Program-made: the position numbers and the translations under genes
Origin: Phaeosaccion multiseriatum
Taxonomy: Eukaryota > Ochrophyta, other classes
Length of the DNA stretch: 64,000 nt
Assembly (NCBI GenBank): GCA_965112735.1
Contig: OZ218952.1
Span: 4,712,001-4,776,000, forward strand
Reading direction: 5' to 3'
Notes under the pieces: generated by a model
What the model was told of the DNA's origin: nothing
The model's input: only the letters and a program-made list of their open reading frames with translations
Databases searched by the model: none
Shown: piece by piece, positions 57,501 through 64,000 of the stretch
How positions within the stretch are numbered: the first letter of the stretch is position 1
How the letters are laid out: the number at the start of each line of letters is the position of its first letter

Positions 57501-58471
57501 ACACTCTCTTCGGTCGACACCCCCCGATTCCACTTCAATCGATGCTGCCTGCCCTCGAGGAGGACGGCTCGTTCGAAACGCCTTCGGCATGGGTGCACGA
57601 GCTGAGGGCGCGGATGGCAGCGGCGGCGCAGGTGGTGACGGGCAGGCGCGAGGAGTATCGCAGCAGGCTACAGCTCAAGAACCGTGAGCGTCGCTGGCCA
57701 GCGCCGATGCCTCCTGGCACTAAGGTGTGGTTGTACCGTCCAGGGGGGGCGGCGCAGGAGGAGGGTGAGGCCATGGAGGAGCAGAAGGCACTGACGCTCA
57801 AGGCGCTGAGTCATGCTTGGGACGGACCGTTCCAAGTCCTGGCTTGGCCCACACAGCAGGCCTTCCAGGCGCGACATGGTGGCATACTCAACGACGAGCA
57901 CTACGCGGTGATGCGCCGTAGCACGGTGTATCTGGATGTGCCGAGGGTCAGAGGCGGGGGAGTGGAGTTCAAGCAAGGGGCGTACCATAGGGACCTCACC
58001 AAGCCGTTCGTTGATGGGGTGAGTGGCCAGCCGCAAGGACTACCAGATGGGTTCGCTCGATACCACATCCGGTACTGCTCAGCCCACTGGGGTACTAGTG
58101 CACTGCAGGAGAAGCGTAGCGTGACCGATGACGAGGTTGGGATAGGGCGGGCGCCCGAGCTGGCGCGGATAGTGAAGCTGAGGTGGCGTAAGGCCACAGG
58201 GCAGCCCCTACGGCGTGAGTACTGTGTACGTTGGGCTGTACGGGAGGGTGGCAGTTATCAGACGTGGGAGTGGGACGATTGGCTCTTGCGGCGCGGAGAG
58301 AGGGCGGCAATAGAGGCATTCGAGGACTCTTTGGCGCCAGGGGCGTTGGACCCGAGCGTGCAGCGCAAGCGTGGGCAGCGGTCTAAACGAGAGCGCACCG
58401 TGCGCGCCATGTTGCACGAGAAGTGGGGGATGGGCATCGCTGCGGAGACGGCGCAACATTTGGGGTTCTAG
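51587..58471 (+). CDS. B pol, second part: reverse transcriptase, RNase H, exonuclease, integrase
   Basis: It continues the frame of 46990-49957 after T1; the in-frame ATG or GTG upstream lies in T1 LTR and is not a real start. Order: Gly-rich runs (51650-52570); a helical linker; reverse transcriptase (about 53430-54200) with FVDD at 53927-53938; and RNase H (STDASADG near 54397, E in TELELLAVVW, TDHQPLLWL). The DEDDy exonuclease is at 55158-55728. A linker and second Gly run follow. The integrase has an HHCC part (about 56830-56980) and a DD35E core (GADVAGPF, VSDQGSQF, NGQVERF). The C-terminal end (REYCVRWAVREGGSYQTWEW, about 58215-58275) resembles a chromodomain. All catalytic residues I can check are present. 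Joined with the first part, pol would be about 3280 residues, unusually large. Confidence 0.88.
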   Translation, partial: GASRAVVGGEERGGGVGGGSAAAAGGGGGGDGGGGGGGGGGGGGGVGGGSEGEGGGGGGGDGGGGEGGGGGGNDGAPRQAWLEAVALRERWGRETVASDLVDGPEDVFRPVPLGPVALGAVRAPVVQAVRPVTRESGKHRPCRPARLGLGRRLRVARRHVSLSVEGPFTAGPSILARHARAVAAAAAAGGGGGGAAVAGGGEGGGGGGGGGGDGGGGGGGGGGGGGGGGGGGGGGGGGGGGGGGGGGGGAAGGGAPSLCVSEAGVAAVDGGPSIGDAGPGGGGGDGGGASGDAGGGGGGGGGGGGGGGGGGGGGGGGGGGGGGGGDAGGGAPSLCVSEVGVAAVEGGPSIGDAVTGEVEVVPTTESPQAALHALQDDVTAGQQVEATQGCLQGPTWTIDEHGALTLGGTGEGRQAGTREAAHSLIVREWAPRLAASGQERLRTCLAAAEVGAVTALLLLRPHVQQTQGGLEGVDDVVVAQWLEQLLSMWSSHSLLKQAGVETELNAALQLFLTIRRLLWQCRALRAEVGGLAGGECVQQQRRRAQAAVARAKFYQAQLPQHMHAMTIGDEGWTEAQRWGLVVVLKQRVAAFCVDGSDYGRTDSGRFGFPLLDPKQPPIRSAARRYPPPVRRGIEIELNKMLAAEIIRPSTAAWATPLMAVLKTDEHGNTKCHEDGTPIVRMTCDLSQLNDACRTEAPAMPVVDDLLAEMQGSTVFSVMDIMSGYFNVPMATTEDEDISTFVCHSGTYAWRVMPQGAKNAPATFVRLMNTVLQGLQAFVACFVDDIAVFSATVDQHIGQLDQVLGRMVQHKLKLAPSKVVLGASQVRFCGHLVDSEGVRADPAKYAAVRALAKPTAQSGNQVRQVRRFVGMLSYFRKFIPAFAMKVRPLNELLRKGVDVRSAWGPRHDAAWEGLIEDLLRSPALAFPHYGSESVFTLSTDASADGLGGVLSQRDAEGVERVVTFISRATTPTEARLGSTELELLAVVWCVRKLSMYICHHPCTVVTDHQPLLWLATHKDTNSKLFRWYERLSAHHLKFVHKPGRELVVPDCLSRDPLPVTEWCDAVGVEVALVDVVGDTLALGWEDPVEGAVLRFAAAAQQLQGEAVAAQSVPMEGLSSVTARQQASAGLEALCVDSVAVAAPGGFGSARLQHVEQMRQCGWAPVTLSHINEKKRVIEEWSQLPLFLSHVPAARCTYIRTEEQVWDMRAALREATVVAMDSEWAIRTPPRPASLLQLGVQYSGVANSERDCGFWVDLDSLSGNGGMEALAAVLSELWGDGGIMKLAHHWSHDQRALGKWPALAPHVWTIANLVDTTHLFKEVWPEHCRPIGLADLVSMFLQRFMSKEEQMTDWTQRELTAAQLSYAFDDVAALLQLLPKMRACAVPVPSAMEVSAVDSGVAGVTRAEMRAGQFVSAGVGYWADREHASPLFIFSATAKSVEMIDLILLSYRHPQWTWTELMDAVEPFRARYRPVAARRRGKLSLPRAVMIEKTWSAIAADTGGYYTMVTPTEAQQQWQTQGVAWDIPAAVEAAGVVGASTVEAERTPTAAPADATAGGGDGAGGAGGGGGVEGGGSGGGGGGGGGGGGGGGGGGGGLTVGRSATGVEGREAGATPAADTDAHAAAASEAAALADVEAARQAATRQFGWSLPGVPPAVGEQSCAARILHGARTYQPAWWVKAQQQDAELEGWRQKVLAASPGEGVFDAGGGEFSLDGDGVLRRKWAPGGRRWRVERTRLQLCVPKALRPALLHATHGDAVSGGHHGPGRMLDALQERVWWPSMNGHALYWARSCLACQTRKTPRRRPPQVPLSSISSAAVNGPWAVMGADVAGPFPMAMGGEEYILVFQDWFTKWTVVVPLCAKDYTAEGIARAFVRHVVTVLGAPKVLVSDQGSQFTSTLMADVLRVLQTSQVFTTPMHQQANGQVERFMATMKDMLATTVEAQMQQWPEYVPALTYAYNCRAHKTTGLSPYYTLFGRHPPIPLQSMLPALEEDGSFETPSAWVHELRARMAAAAQVVTGRREEYRSRLQLKNRERRWPAPMPPGTKVWLYRPGGAAQEEGEAMEEQKALTLKALSHAWDGPFQVLAWPTQQAFQARHGGILNDEHYAVMRRSTVYLDVPRVRGGGVEFKQGAYHRDLTKPFVDGVSGQPQGLPDGFARYHIRYCSAHWGTSALQEKRSVTDDEVGIGRAPELARIVKLRWRKATGQPLRREYCVRWAVREGGSYQTWEWDDWLLRRGERAAIEAFEDSLAPGALDPSVQRKRGQRSKRERTVRAMLHEKWGMGIAAETAQHLGF
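55158..55728 (+). other. DEDDy 3'-5' exonuclease domain (RNase D/WRN type) inside B pol
   Basis: Exo I is VVAMDSEWAI (Asp codon 55241-55243, Glu codon 55247-55249). Exo II is IMKLAHHWSHDQRAL (Asp codon 55457-55459). Exo III is QLSYAFDDVAALLQLL (Tyr codon 55676-55678, Asp four residues later at 55688-55690). The stretch before Exo III, LADLVSMFLQRFMSKEEQMT followed by D-W-T-x-R-E-L, is the family pattern L-A-x-L-...-K-...-S-D-W-x-x-R-x-L. Such domains remove nucleotides from 3' ends of RNA or DNA. It lies in frame between RNase H and integrase. Role in the element (proofreading, end trimming of cDNA, RNA removal) is inference. Confidence 0.88.
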
Positions 58472-58547
58472 ACCTTGCGGTGGTGGTGGTCGCAGAGACG
58501 GGATAGGCATTGGGGATGTTGGAAGGTTACGGGATAGGCATTGGGGA
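58472..58547 (+). promoter_or_regulatory. Duplicated purine tract and LTR-start module of B
   Basis: GGGATAGGCATTGGGGA followed by TGTTGGAAGG occurs twice, with TGTTGG at 58517 and at the real LTR start 58548. The purine-rich GGGGA should be the polypurine primer for plus-strand synthesis. Confidence 0.7.
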
Positions 58548-58747
58548 TGTTGGAAGGCCTCAGAGTGAGAAGGACCATAAGTCAATGGTCGGTGTGTCCT
58601 ATATTACGTAGATTCTGAGTGGAGGAGGACGTCAGAACGGTGATCTTGGTATAAGGAGAGCCTAGCAGCAGGGCTTGCAAACGGGTTCCATCCCGTATAA
58701 TATATCAAGTGTTACCACTTGTCTAAGCGGCTTAGGTCGCTTTTACA
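58548..58747 (+). repeat. 3' LTR of B
   Basis: 200 bp. It differs from 44862-45062 by one missing T in GGGTTTCC. ATGC follows at 58748. Confidence 0.93.
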
Positions 58748-59003
58748 ATGCACGACGATGTTCCTGCACTTCTTAAGGACTTTCTTTCTTCTTTCCAACG
58801 TCGCACACTGGCGGAGGACGCTAAACGCTTCCTTCGGTCTCGTGGCATCTCGACTCGACGTCGACCACGGACAGGCCGCCGATAAAGCTCCCTCACTGGG
58901 AACCCTTTTTTCGGTTTCTCTTACTCTTCGTACATGTACCCTTTTACTTTACTTCTAGATAATGGACGCTCATATTAGATGAGATTTCTCTTTCGAGGGG
59001 AAG
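58748..59003 (+). pseudogene. Tail of A pol and its 3' untranslated part
   Basis: 58752-58885 encodes the end of the A chromodomain (DDVPALLKDFLSSFQRRTLA and a basic tail) with a TAA stop at 58883-58885. It lies one frame off from the piece that ends at 44861. A short AT-rich stretch and a purine tract TTCGAGGGGAAG (58992-59003) lead into the LTR. Confidence 0.75.
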
Positions 59004-59268
59004 TGTTGCCCTTGCATGCCTGTGCATCGATATAACGATCACAATATAGCATGCTATAGGCATATAGGCTCAAATGCCTCCACCCCTGGGGACCTGATAC
59101 TTGAATGGTATCTGGATCGCCCTCTCACTCTTCTAGATAAGCACCTTAACCTAAAGGAGACACAGGCCTCTGATTTGGACTGTGGCAAGGCCTCCAACTA
59201 TTCCAGCACTTGCATCTCTTATTGGTTAGGTTGTTAGTTGCTTGCTAGCAATAGCGAGACTGGTTACA
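59004..59268 (+). repeat. 3' LTR of A
   Basis: It starts TGTTGCCCTTGC right after a purine tract and ends GGTTACA. A degenerate relative is at 9588-9908. The 5' LTR of A is not in the window. Confidence 0.7.
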
Positions 59269-60859
59269 GTGGCCCGTTTCTCACTCACCTCCCAGCAGGT
59301 TGGTCGTTTAGGATGGCTCACGGATAAAGCTAATAGAGACAAGGCTGGCTGCCAGGCTGGCTTTGGGGTTGCTGTTACCTTGTCCATGCGGCTACTCCTA
59401 TCCTAGGTGGAGAGCAACGTGACTCTTTACAGCCCCAAAGAATCCCGAAGGCAGCTGACCTTGGCCAAGAGGCTCAGGCAGCAGCTCGGTAGCTTTAAGT
59501 TTGCCGGGAGCGGTGCCTTACAGCGGGCACGGCTTTCGAGTGTGGCAGCTGCACGGATGTTGCTGTTACACGGAAAATGCTGCTGGAGCTTGGTGGGCAG
59601 TGGAGATGGAGAATTGCCGGGAGCGGTCACTTACAGCGGGCACGGCTTTCGAGTGTGGCAGCAGCACGGATATTGCTGTTACACGGAAATTGCTGCTGGA
59701 GCTTGGTGGGCCGTGGAGATAGAGAATTGCCGGGAGCAGTGCCTCACAGCGGGCATGGCTTTCGAGTGTGGCAGCAGCACGGATGTTGCTGTTGCACGGA
59801 AATTGCTGCTGGAGCTTGGTGGGCGGAGGAGACAGAGAACTGCCGGGAGTGGTGCCTTAGACAGCGGGCATGGCTTTCGAGTGTGGCAGCAGCACGGATG
59901 TTGCTGTTCCACGGAAATTGCTGCTGAAGCTTGGTGGGCCGTGGAGATAGAGAATTGCCGGGAGTGGTGCCTTAGACAGCGGGCATGGCTTTCGAGTGTG
60001 GCAGCTGCACGGATGTTGCTGTTACACGGAAATTGCTGCTGGAGCTTGGTGGGCCGTGGAGACAGAGAACTGCCGGGAGTGGTGCCTTAGACAGCGGGCA
60101 TGGCTTTCGAGTGTGGCAGCAGCACGGATGTTGCTGTTGCACGGAAATTGCTGCTGGAGCTTGGTGGGCCGTGGAGATAGAGAAATTGCCGAGAGCGGTG
60201 CCCTACAGCGGGCACGGCTTTCGAGTGTGGCAGCAGCGCGGCTGTTGCTGTTGCACGGAGCTTGGCGGGAGACAGAGAAGGATACTCGCAAGGCTGCTTT
60301 AGGGACTGTCTGGGTGCCTTGTAGGCACACCAGTAAACACTTGAGCAGTCAGCATTAGTGGTGCGCAACGAGGCTTTGGCAACGCTGGTGGCGAGTAGGA
60401 GTGGAGATAGAGAATTGCGCGGGTGAGTTTGAGTCATGGGATGTTCTCATCCGTGAGCCTGTGTGGGTGAGTTTGAGTCGTGGGGTTTTCTCACCAATAC
60501 AGGAGGGTGTGTGTTGGAGGAGCGGTCGCACACACCTGGGTGAGTTTTGCATATTTCTCATCCGTTTTTATTGGAAGCAACGTGGAGGCTTTTGCTACAA
60601 GTCGAGCTTTAGTAGGCGAACCCGCTTTGAGTTGCGTGGGGACACGCAATAGTTTAGTTCAGGGGGATGTTAGAGGTGCAGGGATGGCTGACGGGGATGT
60701 TGAAAGTCAGTATTATGTCAATGGCCCAGGCCCAGGCAAATACGGTGAGAAACGGTGCGTGGCCCGTTTCTCACTCACCTCCCAGCAGGTTGGTCGTTTA
60801 GGATGGCTCACGGATAAAGCTAATAGAGACAAGGCTGGCTGCCAGGCTGGCTTTGGGGT
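59269..60859 (+). mobile_element. T2: short non-autonomous LTR element, 5' LTR cut by A
   Basis: 59269-59431 is the 3' two-thirds of an LTR; the same sequence is at 60755-60859 in the right LTR (starting 60698). The missing 5' portion of the left LTR is where A begins, so A seems to have inserted here. The interior has seven minisatellite units and the same conserved stretch after the repeats as T1 (GACTGTCTGGGTGCCTTGTA, GTAAACACTT). The right LTR is itself cut at 60859 by another LTR. Confidence 0.75.
59503..60270 (+). repeat. 112-115-bp minisatellite in T2, seven units
   Basis: Units start at 59503, 59615, 59729, 59842, 59957, 60072 and 60187. T1 has four units and T0 about four to five, so copy number varies between elements. 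Confidence 0.9.
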
Positions 60860-61111
60860 TGTAAAACGACGTACGCACGACCGACATGCGCTGTCGCCTA
60901 CAGATCGGATAGAACTAGACACACGGACAAAGTAACAGCAACCCCAAAGCCAGCCTAGCAGCCAGCCTTGCCTCTATTAACTTATCGCATGCTAGTCCTA
61001 AACGACCACCTTCGCACATAGGATAGTGAGAGCCACGCCACCCGTTCTCACTGTATCTGCCTGGGCCTGGGCCATTGACTTATGGCCCATCTCATGTGAG
61101 GCCTTCCAACA
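60860..61111 (-). repeat. Solo T-type LTR, minus orientation
   Basis: 252 bp, TGTAAAACGACG...CTTCCAACA on the + strand. It is nearly the reverse complement of the T1 LTR. Flanks GGGT and CCGG do not match, so it is not a clean solo insertion. Its right end touches the satellite array. Confidence 0.8.
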
Positions 61112-64000
61112 CCGGGGCTCACAGATGGGCCATTTCAACCCCACAGAACAGAGTGTACAATCCCACCGAGCACACCAGAGACGCCCGGCGGACTCATGAC
61201 GATCATGGTGGGACCATTTCACCCCCACTGGCCCAGAGAAAGCACAGTTCAACCCTCCCGTGTCGAAATCGGGCGCCAGATGACCCACCGGGGCTCACAG
61301 ATGGGCCATTTCAACCCCACAGAACAGAGTGTACAACCACACCGGGCACACCAGAGACGCACGGTGGACTCATGACGACCATGGTGGGACCATTTCAACC
61401 CCACCGGCCCAGAGAAAGCACTATTCAACCCTCCCGTGTCGCGATCGGGCGCCGAATGGCCCACCGGGGCTCACAGATGGGCCATTTCAACCCCATAGAA
61501 CAGAGTGTACAATCACACCGAGCTCACCCGAGACCCACGGCAGACTCATGACGACCATGGTGGGACCATTTCACCCCCAATGGCCCAGAGAAAGCCCAGT
61601 TCAACCCTCCCGTGTCGAAATCGGGCGCCAGATGACCCACCGGGGCTCACAGATGGGCCATTTCAACCCCACAGAACAGAGTGTACAACCACACCGGGCA
61701 CACCAGAGACGCACGGTGGACTCATGACGACCATGGTGGGACCATTTCAACCCCGCTGGCCCAGAGAAAGCACACTTCAACCCTCCCGTGTCGAAATCAG
61801 GCGCCAGATGACCCACCGGGGCTCACAGATGGGCCATTTCAACCCCACAGAACTGAGTGTACAATCCCACCGAGCACACCAGAAACGCCCGGCGGCCTCA
61901 TGACGACCATGGTGGGACCATTTCAACCCCGCTGGCCCAGAGAAAGCACACTTCAACCCTCCCGTGTCGAAATCAGGCGCCAGATGACCCACCGGGGCTC
62001 ACAGATGGGCCATTTCAACCCCACAGAACAGAGTGTACAATCCCACCGAGCACACCAGAGACGCCCGGTGGACTCATGACGACCATGGTGGGACCATTTC
62101 AACCCCGCTGGCCCAGAGAAAGCACACTTCAACCCTCCCGTGTCGCGATCGGGCGCCAGATGACCCACCGGGGCTCACAGATGGGCCATTTCAACCCCAC
62201 AGAACAGAGTGTACAACCACACCGAGCACACCAGAGACGCCCGGCAGACTCATGACGACCATGGTGGGACCATTTCAACCCCACTGGCCCAGAGAAAGCA
62301 CTCTTCAACCCTCCCGTGTCGAAATCAGGCGCCAGATGACCCACCGGGGCTCACAGATGGGCCATTTCAACCCCACAGGACAGAGTGTACAATCACACCA
62401 AGCACACCAGAGACGCAAGGCAGACTCATGACGACCATGGTGGGACCATTTCAACCCCGCTGGCCCAGAGAAAGCACACGTCAACCCTCCCGTGTCGAAA
62501 TCTGGCGCCAGATGACCCACCGGGGCTCACAGATGGGCCATTTCAACCCCACAGAACAGAGTGTACAACCCCACCGAGCACACCAGAGACGCCCGGCGGA
62601 CTCATGACGACCATGGTGGGACCACTTCACCACCAATGGCCCAGAGAAAGCACTCTTCAACCCTCCCGTGTCGAAATCTGGTGCCAGATGACCCACCGGG
62701 GCTCACAGATGGGCCATTTCAACCCCACAGAACAGAGTGTACAACCACACCGAGCACACCAGAAACGCACGGCAGACTCATGACGATCATGGTGGGACAA
62801 TTTCACCACCACTGGCCCAGAGAAAGCACAGTTCAACCCTCCCGTGTCGCGATCGGGCGCCAGATGACCCACCGGGGCTCACAGATGGGCCATTTCAACC
62901 CCACAGAACAGAGTGTACAACCATACAGGGCACACCAGAGACGCACGGCAGACTCATGACGACCATGGTGGGACCATTTCACCACCACTGGCCCAGAGAA
63001 AGCACACTTCAACCCTCCCGTGTCGAAATCAGGCGCCAGATGACCCACCGGGGCTCACAGATGGGCCATTTCAACCCCATACAACAGAGTGTACAACCAC
63101 ACCGAGCACACCAGAGACGCACGGCAGACTCATGACGACCATGGTGGGACCATTTCAACCCCGCTGGCCCAAAGAAAGCACACTTCAACCCTCCCGTGTC
63201 GAAATCGGGCGCCAGATGACCCACCGGGGCTCACAGATGGGCCATTTCAACCCCACCGAACAGAGTGTACAACCACACCGAGCACACCAGAGACGCCCGG
63301 CGGTCTCATGACGACCATGGTGGGACCACTTCACCACCAATGGCCCAGAGAAAGCACTCTTCAACCCTCCCGTGTCGAAATCGGGCGCCAGATGACCCAC
63401 CGGGGCTCACAGACGGGCCATTTCAACCCCATAGAACAGAGTGTACAATCACACCGAGCACACCAGAGACGCCCGGCGGACTCATGACGACCATGGGGGG
63501 ACCATTTCAACCCCGCAGGCCCAGAGAAAGCACAGTTCAACCCTCCCGTGTCGAAATCAGGCGCCAGATGACCCACCGGGGCTCACAGATAGGCCATTTC
63601 AACCCCACAGAACAGAGTGTACAATCACACCGAGCACACCAGAGACGCCCGGCGGACTCATGACGACCATGGTGGGACCATTTCAACCCCGCTGGCCCAG
63701 AGAAAGCACACTTCAACCCTCCCGTGTCAAAATCAGGCGCCAAATGACCCACCGGGGCTCACAGATGGGCCATTTCAACCCCACAGAACTGAGTGTACAA
63801 TCACACCGAGCACACCAGAGAGGCCTGATAGACTTATGACGACCATGGTGGGACCATTTCAACCCCGCTGGCCCAAAGAAAGCCCTCTTCAACCCTCCCG
63901 TGTCGAAATCAGGCGCCAGATGACCCACCGGGCTCACAGATGTACCATTTCAACCCCATACAACAGAGTGTACAACCACACCGAGCACACCCGAGACGCC
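61112..64000. repeat. 176-bp tandem satellite array, about 16 units, continues past the window
   Basis: The period is 176 bp throughout, for example recurring starts at 61329, 61505, 61681 and 61857. Units differ by scattered substitutions and few indels. Each unit has the box CCATTTCAACCCC twice, 84 and 92 bp apart. Regular 132- and 71-codon open frames on the two strands repeat with the period and are not called as genes. Unit length is in the range of many centromeric or subtelomeric satellites. Confidence 0.95.

Larger units (their letters stand above)
44862..58747 (+). mobile_element. B: very large Ty3/gypsy-type element encoding an exonuclease domain
   Basis: LTRs of 201 and 200 bp (44862-45062 and 58548-58747) differ by one T. 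ATGC flanks both sides (44858-44861 and 58748-58751). Order: LTR, leader, gag, in-frame TGA, pol (protease, reverse transcriptase, RNase H, 3'-5' exonuclease, integrase, chromodomain-like end), purine tract, LTR. The 1.63-kb T1 element interrupts pol. Without T1 the element is about 12.3 kb, long for this class. It inserted into the chromodomain of A. Confidence 0.93.
35388..59268 (+). mobile_element. A: old Ty3/gypsy-type element in three pieces
   Basis: The remaining pieces are 35388-36100, 42018-44861 and 58748-59268. They are separated by elements C and B, and the 5' end is lost to B' and the telomere. Pieces one and two join in frame across the C insertion (CCGA duplication). Two frameshifts are seen, near 44010 and at the B insertion. 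A purine tract (TTCGAGGGGAAG) precedes a 3' LTR at 59004-59268. A is related to C in its reverse transcriptase, integrase and chromodomain. Confidence 0.8.

Noticed and set aside
60860-61111. Clean solo-LTR insertion next to the satellite
   Set aside because: The bases flanking it (GGGT and CCGG) do not form a target duplication, and the T2 LTR does not resume on the right, so it is more likely a rearrangement junction.
61200-61800. CENP-B box in the satellite
   Set aside because: The reverse strand has TTCG and CGGGA near each other, but the spacing between the two cores is 3 bases, not 7. It does not match the box.
61153-63937. Series of 132-codon (+) and 71-codon (-) open frames across the satellite
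   Set aside because: They recur at exactly 176 bp, which is not a multiple of three, so they are periodic shadows of the repeat. No start context or conservation of protein over DNA is visible.

Overview
This is a eukaryotic nuclear chromosome-end sequence, not bacterial. It has spliced genes with GT-AG introns, long (TTAGGG)n telomeric DNA, LTR retrotransposons and a 176-bp satellite. GC-rich coding, poly-Glu/Gly/Ala tracts and simple-sequence introns fit a microbial alga or protist. TTAGGG telomeres and a fatty acyl-AMP ligase-like fragment are compatible with a haptophyte or stramenopile, but I cannot name the organism.

Layout. 1-4546: a 5'-partial eight-exon gene for an unrecognised coiled-coil protein. 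4785-8780: a decayed fatty acyl-AMP ligase-like gene split by a Ty1/copia relic (4914-7332), then a (CCTT)n tract. 10130-15314: a second partial copy of the first gene's last exon. It is split by a small non-autonomous LTR element ('T0'), whose own LTR carries a DDE-type DNA transposon (12283-14744). This copy is cut off by 5.6 kb of (TTAGGG)n. A 100-N gap (20901-21000) follows, then 5.3 kb of (CCTGG)n ending in one genuine CCCTAA unit. I read this as two chromosome ends joined head to head by scaffolding, with the CCTGG array probably a base-calling artefact of the C-rich telomere strand.

26268-61111 is almost entirely nested retrotransposons. Names used below: A, an old Ty3/gypsy-type element in three pieces; C, an intact Ty3-type element (36101-42017) inside A; B, a very large Ty3-type element (44862-58747) inside A; B', a second B copy on the minus strand, cut by the telomere; D, a deleted B relative (28107-35233) inside the LTR of B'; T0, T1 and T2, short non-coding LTR elements related to B. 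T1 (49958-51586) sits inside B pol and carries an 89-bp palindromic insertion. A appears to have landed in T2. Four-base target-site duplications and in-frame repair on removal support most of these insertions. From 61112 to the window end runs the 176-bp satellite.

The most unusual content is element B. Between its RNase H and integrase it encodes a DEDDy 3'-5' exonuclease domain of the RNase D/WRN type with all catalytic positions present. Its gag and pol lie in one frame separated by a single TGA, and the context after that stop is shared with D. Other points are the palindromic TG...CA element with retrotransposon-type target duplication, a reiterated PPT/LTR-start module, a compensated LTR hairpin, and a YxDN reverse-transcriptase motif in A and C.
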